A stretch of DNA of 64,000 bases from Bacteroidota bacterium. Lineage in GTDB: Bacteria; Bacteroidota; Bacteroidia; Chitinophagales; Chitinophagaceae. The position numbers were made by a program, and so were the translations under genes. The stretch lies in NCBI GenBank assembly GCA_947457075.1, contig CANGUG010000013.1, positions 38,352-102,351 on the forward strand, in the 5' to 3' direction. The notes beneath the pieces were generated by a model. The model ran no database searches and was not told the DNA's origin. It was given only the letters and a program-made list of their open reading frames with translations. Below, in pieces: positions 46,099 to 55,178 of this stretch (positions within the stretch are counted from its first letter, which is position 1; each line of letters begins with the position of its first letter).

Positions 46099-47136
46099 CT
46101 AAATACCTACTACTCTTTTATTAAATGCACTGTTTCGGGCAGCTTCTAAAATGCGAATGGTATTTGTTGCTTCTTTTGCACTTGTTGGAACAGGTCCATT
46201 ATGTAAAATAGCATTTGCCATTTTTTCATAGAACGTACCATAGTTGCCTGGAATACTTGGAACTATTTGAGAAGTAATCAATCCATTATGGTCGGTATAT
46301 AAGGTACCGTAATCAGTGGCAGCTTCCACTCCCCAATTTTCGGAATTTGGTTTTTTACCTGCAATAAGTTCAGTTTCTTGTATATCAGACCTGTTTTTAA
46401 TAAAACTTCCTTTAGTACCATATACCTTATAACCCGGTTGCTGGGTCATAAAAACCATTCCGCTGGTTAACGTGATTCTATGTCCTGGATAATACAGAAT
46501 CATCGTAAAATAATCGTCCACCAAGGATACCTTTCTTATAATTCTGATATCTGCAAACACTGCTAAAGGCATACCTGATAATAACAATGCCTGATCCACT
46601 AAATGGGGCCCTAGGTCATATAATAATCCAGCCCCTGGTGTCACTGCTTCCTTATGTGCTTTAGGACTTAAAGTAGTTCGGTATCTTTCGAAAGAAATGT
46701 GCACATCCAATAAATCTCCAATAGCCTCTTCACTAATTAATTTTTGCAGGGTTAAAAAATCGGCATCGTATCTTCTATTTTGATATACTGCTAATTTTAA
46801 TCCTTTTTTTTGAGCAAGCTCATCCAATTCTTGCGCTTCTGCCGAAGTATTGGTAAATGCTTTTTCACAAACTACATGTTTACCTGCGAGCAAGGCACTT
46901 TTGGTATAAGCATAATGTGTATCATTGGGACTATTCACCACCACTAAATCTATATTCGTATCCGCTAATAATTCCTCGTAACTATGATAGGATTTTGTGC
47001 CAGGGTAGGCAGCTTCAATATTTTTTGTAGAACGTTCCCAGCTTCCCACTAAATTAAAATTAGGGTTGCTTGCAATAAAGGGTGCATGGAAAACTTTTCC
47101 GCTCATGCCAAAGGATACCAGTGCTGTGTTTATCAT
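46099..47136 (-). CDS. Gfo/Idh/MocA-family NAD(P)-dependent oxidoreductase
   Basis: 345 residues: an N-terminal Rossmann domain (VSFGMSGKVFHAPFIASNPNFNLVGSWER, GxxGxxxH variant) and a C-terminal alpha/beta substrate domain. The conserved CEKAFT contains the catalytic-motif lysine (EKP equivalent), and YDLGPHLVDQAL carries the usual Asp and His. The pattern matches members acting on sugars or inositol-like compounds (YvaA-like); substrate is not fixed. A TATCTTTA -7-like element (47141-47148) ends 4 bases before the ATG, so the mRNA may be leaderless. Confidence 0.9.
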   Translation of the reverse strand: MINTALVSFGMSGKVFHAPFIASNPNFNLVGSWERSTKNIEAAYPGTKSYHSYEELLADTNIDLVVVNSPNDTHYAYTKSALLAGKHVVCEKAFTNTSAEAQELDELAQKKGLKLAVYQNRRYDADFLTLQKLISEEAIGDLLDVHISFERYRTTLSPKAHKEAVTPGAGLLYDLGPHLVDQALLLSGMPLAVFADIRIIRKVSLVDDYFTMILYYPGHRITLTSGMVFMTQQPGYKVYGTKGSFIKNRSDIQETELIAGKKPNSENWGVEAATDYGTLYTDHNGLITSQIVPSIPGNYGTFYEKMANAILHNGPVPTSAKEATNTIRILEAARNSAFNKRVVGI

Positions 47137-47140
47137 GATT

Positions 47141-47148
47141 TAAAGATA
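47141..47148 (-). promoter_or_regulatory. -7-like element of the Gfo/Idh gene
   Basis: TATCTTTA on the minus strand, 7 of 8 positions, ending 4 bases before the ATG at 47136. Confidence 0.45.
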
Positions 47149-47181
47149 AAAAAAATACCTCTGAGATATCAGAAGTATTTT
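47148..47181 (-). terminator. Third hairpin between acnA and the Gfo/Idh gene
   Basis: AAAATACCTCTGA and TCAGAAGTATTTT (arms 47152-47164 and 47169-47181) form a stem with one mismatch; on the minus strand it leads into an eight-T run. It acts last before the Gfo/Idh promoter. Confidence 0.6.
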
Positions 47182-47208
47182 AAAACATTTAGGGACTTGT
47201 AAAAAAAC

Positions 47209-47238
47209 AAAAACCCTCTGAATTTTCAGAGGGTTTTT
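47209..47238. terminator. Bidirectional terminator downstream of acnA
   Basis: AAAAACCCTCTGAA (47209-47222) is perfectly complementary to TTCAGAGGGTTTTT (47225-47238). The A/T arms give a T-run on either strand. Confidence 0.85.
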
Positions 47239-47253
47239 AAAATCTTTAGAGAA

Positions 47254-47293
47254 TATTTATTAGGCTTTAAATTTCAATTAAGCCTAATAAATA
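47254..47293 (-). other. Hairpin directly after the acnA stop codon
   Basis: TATTTATTAGGCTT (47254-47267) and AAGCCTAATAAATA (47280-47293) form a perfect 14-bp stem beginning at the base after the acnA stop. It is AT-rich with a GGC core and no strong T-run; it may stabilise the mRNA 3' end. Confidence 0.6.
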
Positions 47294-49561
47294 CTATCCT
47301 GCAACTTGCTTTCTGATAATGTTTAATGCACCACCTGCTTTAAACCACTCAATTTGTTGTTGGTTATAAGTATGGTTTGCTTTAATCGTATCACTGCTTC
47401 CGTCTTTATGTGTTAATACCAATGTTAATGGAGTACCTGGAGCAAAGCTAGTTAAGCCTGTCACATCAATACTATCATCTTCTTGGATTTTGTCGTAGTC
47501 TGCTTTATCAGCAAATGTCAACGCCAACATACCTTGCTTTTTCAAGTTGGTTTCGTGGATACGTGCAAATGATTTTGTCAATACCACACGAACACCTAAA
47601 TGACGTGGCTCCATCGCAGCATGCTCACGAGAACTTCCTTCACCATAGTTTTCATCACCAACTACAATGGTGCCAACACCTGCTGCTTTGTAAGCTCTTT
47701 GTGTATTGGGTACGGTATCGTAGTTGCCTGTTAATTGACTCTTTACGTTGTCTGTTTTTTCGTTGAAGAAGTTAACAGCACCAATCAATAAGTTGTTAGA
47801 GATATTGTCTAAGTGACCGCGGAACTTTAACCATGGACCTGCCATAGAAATATGATCCGTTGTACATTTTCCTTTTGCTTTAATTAATAATCTTAAAGAT
47901 TTTAAATCCGTTCCTTCCCATGCGGTGAATGGATCTAATAATTGCAAACGCTTTGATGCTGGATCAACCGCAACAACCACTTTTGAACCATCTTCTGCTG
48001 GTGCTTGGAATCCAGCATCTTCTACAGCAAATCCTTTTGTTGGTAATTCATCACCACTAGGGGCGTCTAACATTACTTGTTCGCCCTTATCATTAGTCAA
48101 TGTATCCGTTAAAGGGTTGAAAGTTAAATCACCTGCAATGGCTAATGCAGTAACAATCTCAGGAGATGCTACGAATGCAAATGTGTTTGGATTACCATCC
48201 GCACGTTTTGCAAAGTTTCTGTTGAAAGAGTGAACGATGGTATTTTTTTCTTTCTTCTCTGCACCCACACGCTCCCACATTCCAATACAAGGTCCACATG
48301 CGTTAGCGAATACTTTAGCACCAATTTGGCTGAACACCTCTAAGAAACCATCTCTTTCAATAGTGTATCTTACTTGCTCAGAACCAGGAGTGATCATGTA
48401 TTCTGCTTTCGTAGTCAACCCTTTTTGTGCAACTTGTTTTGCTAAGCTTACTGCACGGCTAATATCTTCGTAAGAAGAGTTGGTACAGCTACCAATTAAA
48501 CCAACTTCTACTGTGGTAGGCCATCCGTTGGCTGCTGCTACTTCTTTCATTTTAGAAATAGGAGTGGCTAAATCTGGAGTGAATGGTCCGTTTAAGTGTG
48601 GCTCTAAAGTATCTAAATCAATTTCAATTACTTGATCGAAATATTTTTCTGGATTTGCATACACTTCAGCATCTGCAGTTAAGTGTTCTGCTACTGCATC
48701 TGCCAAAGCAGCTACATCGGCACGGCCTGTTGAAGATAAATAACGGCTCATGCTTGCATCGTAACCAAATGTAGATGTGGTTGCACCAATTTCGGCACCC
48801 ATATTACAAATAGTTCCTTTACCTGTACAACTCATGCTCGTTGCACCTTCCCCAAAATATTCTACAATTGCACCCGTACCACCTTTTACGGTTAAGATAC
48901 CAGCTACTTTTAAGATAACGTCTTTAGGCGCAGTCCATCCGTTTAATTTACCCGTTAATTTAATACCAATTAACTTAGGCCATTTTAATTCCCAAGCCAA
49001 TCCAGCCATTACATCACATGCATCAGCACCACCAACTCCAATGGCCAACATACCTAAACCACCAGCGTTCACAGTATGCGAATCGGTACCAATCATCATA
49101 CCACCTGGGAAAGCATAGTTTTCCAACACTACTTGGTGAATAATACCTGCACCTGGTTTCCAGAATCCTAAACCATATTTATTTGAAACAGAAGCTAAGA
49201 AATCATATACTTCTTTACTTTCTGTTGTGGCTACTTGTAAGTCTTGTTTTGCTTCTACTTTTGCAGAGATCAAGTGATCGCAATGCACCGTACTTGGTAC
49301 TGCTACCTTTGGACGACCTGCTTGCATAAATTGTAATAAAGCCATTTGTGCTGTTGCATCTTGCATGGCTACACGATCGGGTGCAAAATCAACATAAGAA
49401 CCACCTCTTGCGAAGCTTTCTAATTTTTGATCACTATGTAAATGAGAGAATAAAATTTTCTCAGATAATGTTAATGGACGACCCAACATTTTACGCGCTG
49501 CATCCACTTTTGCTGGCATTTCAGCATACAATTTTTTGATCATTTCAATATCAAAAGCCAT
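47294..49561 (-). CDS. Aconitate hydratase, mitochondrial type
   Basis: Citrate-isocitrate isomerase of the TCA cycle with a 4Fe-4S cluster. C359 ([14 protein letters not shown]), C422 and C425 ([10 protein letters not shown]) are the cluster ligands and sit within one residue of the mitochondrial aconitase numbering. The 755-residue size, the [11 protein letters not shown] substrate segment and the swivelling C-terminal domain with [15 protein letters not shown] all agree. The start is ATG 49561 ([10 protein letters not shown]); the 11 extra residues of the longer frame lie in the leader, downstream of the -7 element at 49592. Followed by three hairpins. Confidence 0.96.
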   Translation of the reverse strand: MAFDIEMIKKLYAEMPAKVDAARKMLGRPLTLSEKILFSHLHSDQKLESFARGGSYVDFAPDRVAMQDATAQMALLQFMQAGRPKVAVPSTVHCDHLISAKVEAKQDLQVATTESKEVYDFLASVSNKYGLGFWKPGAGIIHQVVLENYAFPGGMMIGTDSHTVNAGGLGMLAIGVGGADACDVMAGLAWELKWPKLIGIKLTGKLNGWTAPKDVILKVAGILTVKGGTGAIVEYFGEGATSMSCTGKGTICNMGAEIGATTSTFGYDASMSRYLSSTGRADVAALADAVAEHLTADAEVYANPEKYFDQVIEIDLDTLEPHLNGPFTPDLATPISKMKEVAAANGWPTTVEVGLIGSCTNSSYEDISRAVSLAKQVAQKGLTTKAEYMITPGSEQVRYTIERDGFLEVFSQIGAKVFANACGPCIGMWERVGAEKKEKNTIVHSFNRNFAKRADGNPNTFAFVASPEIVTALAIAGDLTFNPLTDTLTNDKGEQVMLDAPSGDELPTKGFAVEDAGFQAPAEDGSKVVVAVDPASKRLQLLDPFTAWEGTDLKSLRLLIKAKGKCTTDHISMAGPWLKFRGHLDNISNNLLIGAVNFFNEKTDNVKSQLTGNYDTVPNTQRAYKAAGVGTIVVGDENYGEGSSREHAAMEPRHLGVRVVLTKSFARIHETNLKKQGMLALTFADKADYDKIQEDDSIDVTGLTSFAPGTPLTLVLTHKDGSSDTIKANHTYNQQQIEWFKAGGALNIIRKQVAG

Positions 49562-49591
49562 AAGTATCAATTTAGGTGTTAAAAACTGACG

Positions 49592-49599
49592 CAAAGGTA
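49592..49599 (-). promoter_or_regulatory. -7 element of acnA
   Basis: TACCTTTG on the minus strand, exact match, ending 30 bases before ATG 49561. It is 23 bases from the divergent -7 element of the PspC gene. Confidence 0.6.
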
Positions 49600-49622
49600 A
49601 GTGAAAATGGCGATTTTTTTAT

Positions 49623-49630
49623 TAGATTTG
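49623..49630 (+). promoter_or_regulatory. -7 element of the PspC-like gene
   Basis: TAGATTTG, exact match, ending 23 bases before ATG 49654. Divergent from the acnA promoter. Confidence 0.5.
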
Positions 49631-49653
49631 GATAGCATTTAAAGCTATTGGAC

Positions 49654-49872
49654 ATGCAAAAAATGAGAAATTTCCTTGAATTACACGCTTTCGGCGTTTG
49701 TTCGGCCATGGGGGAACGATTAGGGATTGCTAGCTCCAGAATTAGAATGTGGTTTATTTACATCTCCTTTTTGACTTTTGGGTCACCCGTCATCATTTAT
49801 ATGGTGCTCGCTTTTTGGAGAAGCATCAATCATTATATGCTTCAGGGAAAAAGAAATCCCCTAAAATATTAA
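49654..49872 (+). CDS. PspC-domain small membrane protein
   Basis: 72 residues resembling the PspC domain of phage-shock/envelope-stress proteins: a short amphipathic start, then the signature GVCSAMGERLGIASSRIRMWFIYISFLTFGSPVIIYMVLAF, containing one membrane helix with the typical Gly-x-Gly-Ile start and RxxW. Either ATG 49654 or 49663 could be the start. Alone, without pspA or a regulator. It runs divergently from acnA and converges on kdsA. Role uncertain. Confidence 0.8.
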   Translation: MQKMRNFLELHAFGVCSAMGERLGIASSRIRMWFIYISFLTFGSPVIIYMVLAFWRSINHYMLQGKRNPLKY

Positions 49873-49948
49873 TTTATAATACTTTAGAGGATTCAAAATT
49901 TTTTAATTCGTTGCTATTGATGGCAGTTAATTCTATTTATAACAGATT

Positions 49949-50773
49949 TTAAATAACGGCTTTTCTTAATCGAACCAACTTCTCTAATAATGGCTCCAAC
50001 ATTTCCAGTTTTAACATATTGGCACCATCACTTTTTGCTACTGCTGGATTCGGATGCGTTTCAATAAATAATCCATCCGCACCGGTTGCAATCGCCGCTT
50101 TTGCGATGGTTTCAATTAAGGCTGGATTGCCACCTGTCACCCCGCTTGTTTGATTGGGTTGTTGTAAGGAATGGGTACAATCCATAATAACAGGTACCTT
50201 ATTTTCTGCCATGGCTGGAATATTTCGATAGTCCACCACTAAGTCCTGATAACCAAATGTGTTACCACGTTCTGTAAGCATCACCTGATCGTTGCCGGCT
50301 AATTTTATTTTATCAACCGCAAATTTCATAGAAGCACCACTTAAAAATTGGCCCTTTTTTACATTTACAATTTTGCCTGTTTCCGCTGCTGCAATTAATA
50401 AGTCGGTTTGACGACATAAAAAAGCGGGGATTTGTAATATATCAATATACTGAGCGGCTATCGCTGCTTCATCATGTGCATGAATATCGGAAGTAGTGGG
50501 TACATTAAATTTTGCACCTACTTTTTTGATGAGTTCCATACCGGTATCATCACCAATACCTGTGAATGAATTAGCACTGGTACGGTTTGCTTTTCTATAG
50601 CTTGCTTTAAATACATAGGGGATACCCAAATTTTTACAAATCGTAGCAACTTTTTCTCCAATTTCCATCACCAATTCCTCACTCTCTACCACGCATGGGC
50701 CTGCGATTAAGAAAAAATTATTGGCATCGTATTGTTGATGCTTAAAATGATTTTGTAAATAATTTGGAATCAT
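49949..50773 (-). CDS. kdsA: 3-deoxy-8-phosphooctulonate synthase KdsA
   Basis: Condenses phosphoenolpyruvate and arabinose-5-phosphate to Kdo-8-phosphate for lipopolysaccharide inner core. TIM barrel of 274 residues with FLIAGPCVVES, FKASYRKANRTSANSFTGIG, DIHAHDEAA, TERGNTFGYQDLVVDYR and DCTHSLQQPN, all KdsA signatures. The start is ATG 50773 (MIPNYLQNHF), since the longer frame reads through a -7 element (50794-50801). Its partner GT9 gene is far upstream. Metal dependence: a Cys is not seen at the usual metal-site position, so a metal-free form is possible. Confidence 0.95.
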   Translation of the reverse strand: MIPNYLQNHFKHQQYDANNFFLIAGPCVVESEELVMEIGEKVATICKNLGIPYVFKASYRKANRTSANSFTGIGDDTGMELIKKVGAKFNVPTTSDIHAHDEAAIAAQYIDILQIPAFLCRQTDLLIAAAETGKIVNVKKGQFLSGASMKFAVDKIKLAGNDQVMLTERGNTFGYQDLVVDYRNIPAMAENKVPVIMDCTHSLQQPNQTSGVTGGNPALIETIAKAAIATGADGLFIETHPNPAVAKSDGANMLKLEMLEPLLEKLVRLRKAVI

Positions 50774-50793
50774 AATTGGCTTATTTGCGTTCA

Positions 50794-50801
50794 CAAAGGT
50801 A
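50794..50801 (-). promoter_or_regulatory. -7 element of kdsA
   Basis: TACCTTTG on the minus strand, exact match, ending 20 bases before ATG 50773 and inside the longer reading frame. Confidence 0.6.
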
Positions 50802-50826
50802 CGCAAAATACCAAACAGATGCTTCC

Positions 50827-51597
50827 TTAAAATCTTAATCCAACAGTGATTCCGGCACCTCTAATACCCGCCCAAGGTCCGTCTGAATTGGTGACAATAC
50901 TTTTTGTACCATCGTTATTTTGAACAATTTTAGTAGTTAAACTAAATGGTTTGGCATTGGTTTGGTCAACGGATCTTTTAATTTCATCCAAGGCAATATT
51001 GGGTGTAAGCAAAGGGGCTTTATATTCCAAAGTACCCTCAGAAGTTCCATAATGACCTCCAATTACCCATATGTCCAATACAAGCTTGGTTAACAGTTGA
51101 TATTGCATCCCAAAGTAGGCACCTGCACTTTTTGAACGTATTGACCCAGTCAACACTGCAGGAGAAGGGGTTACAGGTACGGTTAATCCACCTAGTACAA
51201 CATTGTATGTATAATTCACGGGGACATCAACACTAAGGGTCCCAAATCTAGCATAAGGTGCAATATAAAATCCTGACATTTTTTGTAATCCAAGATAAAA
51301 TCTACCTTCTAAGGTAAACGCGTTGTTAGCAACTTTAAAATTATTGAAATCTATATTTGGGTTGTCGATAAATTGTTTTACCAATCCTTTTAAAGGAAGG
51401 CTGCGCTTATCCATATTTGAATAGCTAGCGGATAAGGATACAAAATGATTTAAGCTTCTTTCAAAAGTAATATTGTAGTTCTTTAATGCATTGGCAGAAA
51501 GATTTGTCTTAATAATATTTTTACCCCCAATTAAACTTTGGCTATTTACTAAAAAAGCAATACCAATAAATAGACAAGTGATGAATATTTTTTTCAT
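50827..51597 (-). CDS. Small outer-membrane beta-barrel protein
   Basis: 256 residues. Signal peptide MKKIFITCLFIGIAFLVNSQ fixes the ATG at 51597. The mature part is made of strands (IIKTNLSANALKNYNITFERSLN, GFYIAPYARFGTL, AGAYFGMQYQLL) and ends GAGITVGLRF with the aromatic terminal residue of barrel proteins. The opening SLIGGKNIIKTNLSANAL resembles DUF3575-type proteins, but I am not sure of the family. Starts 42 bases downstream of the rrf2-like gene and may be the last gene of the parA operon. Confidence 0.72.
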   Translation of the reverse strand: MKKIFITCLFIGIAFLVNSQSLIGGKNIIKTNLSANALKNYNITFERSLNHFVSLSASYSNMDKRSLPLKGLVKQFIDNPNIDFNNFKVANNAFTLEGRFYLGLQKMSGFYIAPYARFGTLSVDVPVNYTYNVVLGGLTVPVTPSPAVLTGSIRSKSAGAYFGMQYQLLTKLVLDIWVIGGHYGTSEGTLEYKAPLLTPNIALDEIKRSVDQTNAKPFSLTTKIVQNNDGTKSIVTNSDGPWAGIRGAGITVGLRF

Positions 51598-51639
51598 AAA
51601 ATTCGTTTTAATCATTTTTAAATAAAATAAATGTCAAAC

Positions 51640-52050
51640 TTACAATGCAATCAAGTCGGCCACTGTTCTTTTATCTAAGATGGCTAAGGTATTATCTCGC
51701 ACTTCGAGCATTACTTTATTGATACCACATTTTTTCTCATTACAGGTTTCACATTTTTTATAAAAATTTAAACTTGCACAGGGAAGAAGGGCAATTGGAC
51801 CTTCAATGGTTCTAAATATGGCAGCTAGTTTAATTTTTTGGGGAGGGATTGCAAATAAATAACCACCATGCTTTCCCTTTTTACTTTCTAAAAAACCTGC
51901 TTTTTTTAATGATAATAAAATATTTTCTAAAAACTTTAGCGGTATTTTTTTTTCTGCAGCAATTTCTGCAATGAGTATGGGCGCATCTGTCTCTTTCCCA
52001 GCCATATAGGAAAGTGCTTGTAATGCGTATTGTGTTTTTTTAGATAACAT
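51640..52050 (-). CDS. Rrf2-family transcriptional regulator
   Basis: 136-residue winged-helix regulator of the Rrf2/IscR type. Start MLSKKTQYALQALSYMAG, recognition region KKIPLKFLENILLSLKKAGFLESKKGKHGGY (wing with the GGY loop), and a C-terminal cysteine set C91, C100, C103, C108 that can hold an iron-sulfur cluster (IscR uses three Cys). Possible control of iron-sulfur or redox genes; targets not known. It starts 1 base after the end of dapB, so cotranscription with dapB and the par genes is almost certain. Confidence 0.9.
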   Translation of the reverse strand: MLSKKTQYALQALSYMAGKETDAPILIAEIAAEKKIPLKFLENILLSLKKAGFLESKKGKHGGYLFAIPPQKIKLAAIFRTIEGPIALLPCASLNFYKKCETCNEKKCGINKVMLEVRDNTLAILDKRTVADLIAL

Positions 52051-52051
52051 A

Positions 52052-52768
52052 TTATAATCCTAAAACTTCTTTCATTGTAAAGATACCATTTTTATGAGCT
52101 GCAAACTCGGCTGCCAATACCGCTCCACTTGCAAATCCTTTTCTGGTATGCGCGGTATGGGTAATTTCAATGGTATCGATAGGGGAGCTATATGCCACCG
52201 TATGCGTTCCTGGGGCTGGGTCGATACGTTCCGAAGTAATGACTAAATCAGCTGCGTTTGTTGAAGGGCTATTCATCCATTGATTTTTCCTCCCCATATT
52301 AGCAAGTATTTGTTCCGCCAAACTTATAGCAGTGCCACTTGGAGCATCTTTTTTTTCGGTATGGTGTATTTCGGTCAAGTGAACATCATATTGAGTGTAT
52401 GGTTCCATTAAATTAGCCAATTGCTTGTTCAACTCAAAAAATAAGTTTACACCAATACTATAGTTACTTGAATACACTAAACATCCATTATGTGTTTCAC
52501 ACATTGCGCTAATTTCATTCCATTGGTCCAACCATCCTGTGGATCCACTTACAACTGGTATGCCCAACTCGATACATTTTTTGATATTGTCAAATGCGCT
52601 ATGCGGCCCCGTAAATTCAATAGCCACATCTGCAAGTTGTACATTTTCTTTTGTGAATTCATTGTGATTGCTTACATCAATTTTCAATACAATTTCATGT
52701 CCTTTTTCCAAAGCAATTTCTTCAATGGCTTTACCCATTTTCCCATATCCAATTAATGCTATTTTCAT
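52052..52768 (-). CDS. dapB: 4-hydroxy-tetrahydrodipicolinate reductase DapB
   Basis: NAD(P)H reductase in the diaminopimelate/lysine pathway, one step before DapD. Rossmann start KIALIGYGKMGKAIEEIALEKGHEI; FTGPHSAFDNIKKC; catalytic ELIHHTEKKDAPSGTA (EIHHTEKKDAPSGT in this protein), with the His-His-Lys of the active site. 238 residues, a compact form usual in Bacteroidota. Directly upstream of the rrf2-like gene (1 base) and 6 bases downstream of the DUF5683 gene. Confidence 0.95.
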   Translation of the reverse strand: MKIALIGYGKMGKAIEEIALEKGHEIVLKIDVSNHNEFTKENVQLADVAIEFTGPHSAFDNIKKCIELGIPVVSGSTGWLDQWNEISAMCETHNGCLVYSSNYSIGVNLFFELNKQLANLMEPYTQYDVHLTEIHHTEKKDAPSGTAISLAEQILANMGRKNQWMNSPSTNAADLVITSERIDPAPGTHTVAYSSPIDTIEITHTAHTRKGFASGAVLAAEFAAHKNGIFTMKEVLGL

Positions 52769-52774
52769 GCAGAA

Positions 52775-53389
52775 TTATTTAGCGTGGCTATTTTTTAAAT
52801 TAAATTGCAGTGAAATGCCTCCTTGTCTTAACTGAGGTTGTATAATGGGTTCAACACGCATTGATAAATTTGAGTTCACATCAAATTCTTTTAAATGTCC
52901 AGAAACAGTTGCATCTACTACATTTAATCCCCATCCGAGTACAAACCAAAGAATGGAGTAGTCTCGGTCTCTTCTAAAAATATTTCTATAACTCTGTACG
53001 GAGCCAATACTTAGGTTTTTTAAAGCCGGGTCAATTTTATCTATATCTGAGGCATCCCCATTCTGCGATTTATACAAAGCCGAATAGGCGAATTTTGTTT
53101 TATTGTATAAATCATTGTTGTAAATAAAGGTCGCAATCGGAACTGCAAGAATACCATATACAATAGGCATTTTCCAATATTGTTTATTGTAGGCCTGACC
53201 TAAACCTGGAACCAATGCCGAATATTTTGTCGCTAATCGGGGGTTGTGTTTTTTTACGGAATCAATTATTAGCTTTAAACTGTCCTTGTTATTGCTTGCG
53301 GGTTTCACTGATTTATTCATAGTGGAATCCTGACTCAAGCAATCATATTGCATGCCAATGAACAATAATAAAATTAATATTAACCTCAT
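52775..53389 (-). CDS. DUF5683 membrane protein
   Basis: 204 residues: signal peptide-like start (MRLILILLLFIGMQYDCLSQ), then a region RLATKYSALVPGLGQAYNKQYWKMPIVYGILAVPIATFIYNN with one hydrophobic helix, and a second helix at ILWFVLGWGLNVVDATVSGHL. The LVPGLGQAYNKQYWK motif is typical of DUF5683, a Bacteroidota family found between parB and dapB. Function unknown; possibly an envelope protein linked to chromosome segregation by context only. Confidence 0.85.
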   Translation of the reverse strand: MRLILILLLFIGMQYDCLSQDSTMNKSVKPASNNKDSLKLIIDSVKKHNPRLATKYSALVPGLGQAYNKQYWKMPIVYGILAVPIATFIYNNDLYNKTKFAYSALYKSQNGDASDIDKIDPALKNLSIGSVQSYRNIFRRDRDYSILWFVLGWGLNVVDATVSGHLKEFDVNSNLSMRVEPIIQPQLRQGGISLQFNLKNSHAK

Positions 53390-53412
53390 CCTATGGTATT
53401 CCTTTTTTTATC

Positions 53413-54330
53413 CTAGCTAATGGTCACATTCATAGCATCTAGAATCGTATTTAATTCATTGATGTCTTGGTAGGATATAGTAATTGTTCCGCTGCCGTTT
53501 TTCTGTTGCTGTAAAACCACTTTTGCAGATAAATGACTTGCTAATTTGTCCTCTAATTTTTTATAAACAGGAGACAGTTCATTTTTCTTACTTGGCTTTT
53601 GGACTTTGCCACTTGATGCGTTTACTTTTCTTACCAATTCCTCTGTTTGACGAACAGTCAATCCTTTTTCAGTGATTTCTTTGAATAAGAATAGTTGTTG
53701 GTCAATTTCTTTACCAATCAAAATTTTAGCTAAACTCACACTTAAAGTACCCTTGCGCACTGCTGATTGAATAACAGGGGGAAGGTCTAATAAACGAATG
53801 TAGTTAGCTACTGTTGAACGGTCTTTACCCATACGCTCTGATACTTTTTCCTGCGTATAGTTTAATTCCTGCATCATTCTTTGGTAACTCAGGGCAACTT
53901 CAATTTCATTTAAGTCAACTCTTTGTAAATTCTCCAACAGGGCTAATTCTAACAACTCTTGGTCGTTTCCCTGTCTAATATAAGCTGGGATGTCAGCTAG
54001 ACCCGCCAATTTCGCTGCACGGAATCTTCTTTCCCCAGCAATTAATTGATACTTTCCGTTTGTAAGTAATGCAACGGTAATAGGTTGAATAATATCGTGA
54101 AGCTTTATCGAATGTCTTAATTCTTGTAAAGCAATTTCATCAAAATCTTTTCTTGGATTCTTTGGATTCACTTGAATATCACTTAATGGAATACGATTAG
54201 TAGCAACTGCTTTTTGGATCGTTTCTGTTTCCACTATCCCTGCGGGATTTTTATATTCAGCATGAATGTTTTTTAAAAGAGAACCAAGGCCCTTTCCAAT
54301 CATGTCTTTATTGGGTGTACTCTTACTCAT
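53413..54330 (-). CDS. parB: Chromosome-partitioning protein ParB
   Basis: DNA-binding CTPase of the ParABS chromosome segregation system. 305 residues: N-terminal CTP-binding part with IQVNPKNPRKDF and AGERRFRAAKLAGLADIPAYIR (box II GERRxRA), then the helix-turn-helix region EIEVALSYQRMMQELNYTQEKVSERMGKDRSTVANYIRLLDLP, and a C-terminal dimerisation end. No parS site was found in the window by eye. Starts 2 bases after the parA stop. Confidence 0.96.
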   Translation of the reverse strand: MSKSTPNKDMIGKGLGSLLKNIHAEYKNPAGIVETETIQKAVATNRIPLSDIQVNPKNPRKDFDEIALQELRHSIKLHDIIQPITVALLTNGKYQLIAGERRFRAAKLAGLADIPAYIRQGNDQELLELALLENLQRVDLNEIEVALSYQRMMQELNYTQEKVSERMGKDRSTVANYIRLLDLPPVIQSAVRKGTLSVSLAKILIGKEIDQQLFLFKEITEKGLTVRQTEELVRKVNASSGKVQKPSKKNELSPVYKKLEDKLASHLSAKVVLQQQKNGSGTITISYQDINELNTILDAMNVTIS

Positions 54331-54332
54331 AT

Positions 54333-55133
54333 TTAATCAATTATTCTATCAGCATTACTCATTTTAGTCATGCCATTTTTTTGTAAAATTTCCTTCGCCA
54401 AGTTTAAATAGTTCACTGTTCCCTTACTGTCTGCATCATATAAAATAACCGGCTTACCAACACTTGGTGCCTCACTTAAACGGCTATTACGGTGAATAAT
54501 AGTCGAAAATACCATATCATCAAAATGCTTACGCACTTCACCCACCACTTGATTGCTTAATCGTAAACGAGCATCATACATGGTCATTAAAATACCTTCA
54601 ATTTGTAAATGAGGATTTAATCTGCTTTGTACAATTTTAACGGTATTTAATAATTTGCCCAATCCTTCTAATGCGAAAAACTCACATTGAACGGGGACAA
54701 TTACACTATCCGCCGCCACCAATGCATTTACAGTAATTAAACCTAAAGAAGGCAAACAGTCAATGATGATAAAATCATATTGATCCTGAATAGGAGCTAG
54801 TAATTCCTTTAAAACATTCTCTCTATTGGGGAAATTAATAAGTTCAATTTCGGCACCTACTAAATCAATATGTGAAGGGATTAAATCTAAATGGGGAATT
54901 TCGGTTTTAAGGATAATATCAGCCAATGGGGTTTGATTGATCATCCCATCGTATAAACTTGTGGTAATATTATGCAAATCGAAGCCTACGCCAGTAGTAC
55001 TATTGGCTTGAGGGTCTGCGTCAATCAATAAAGTTTTGAACTCCAAAACCGCCAAACTTGCAGCTATATTGATAGCGGAAGTGGTTTTACCCACACCCCC
55101 TTTTTGATTTGCTATTCCAATTATTCTTGCCAT
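54333..55133 (-). CDS. parA: Chromosome-partitioning ATPase ParA (Soj-like)
   Basis: Walker-type ATPase that moves ParB-parS complexes. The deviant Walker A motif is [12 protein letters not shown] (start of the protein), DADPQANST follows, and IIDCLPSLG is the switch region. 266 residues; start ATG 55133 ([17 protein letters not shown]), chosen because the frame before it contains the -7 element. First gene of the parA-parB-DUF5683-dapB-rrf2 operon. Confidence 0.96.
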   Translation of the reverse strand: MARIIGIANQKGGVGKTTSAINIAASLAVLEFKTLLIDADPQANSTTGVGFDLHNITTSLYDGMINQTPLADIILKTEIPHLDLIPSHIDLVGAEIELINFPNRENVLKELLAPIQDQYDFIIIDCLPSLGLITVNALVAADSVIVPVQCEFFALEGLGKLLNTVKIVQSRLNPHLQIEGILMTMYDARLRLSNQVVGEVRKHFDDMVFSTIIHRNSRLSEAPSVGKPVILYDADSKGTVNYLNLAKEILQKNGMTKMSNADRIID

Positions 55134-55157
55134 AAAATAGGTATCCTTAATTTCTGC

Positions 55158-55165
55158 CAAAAATA
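55158..55165 (-). promoter_or_regulatory. -7 element of the parA operon
   Basis: TATTTTTG on the minus strand, exact match, 24 bases before ATG 55133. It is back to back with the divergent promoter at 55179. Confidence 0.6.
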
Positions 55166-55178
55166 AGGCTTTTGACCC

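Noticed and set aside
53413..55133. Search for parS sites or a replication origin near parAB
   Set aside because: No TGTTNCACGTGNAACA-like 16-mer and no DnaA-box cluster was found by eye; parAB is often away from the origin.
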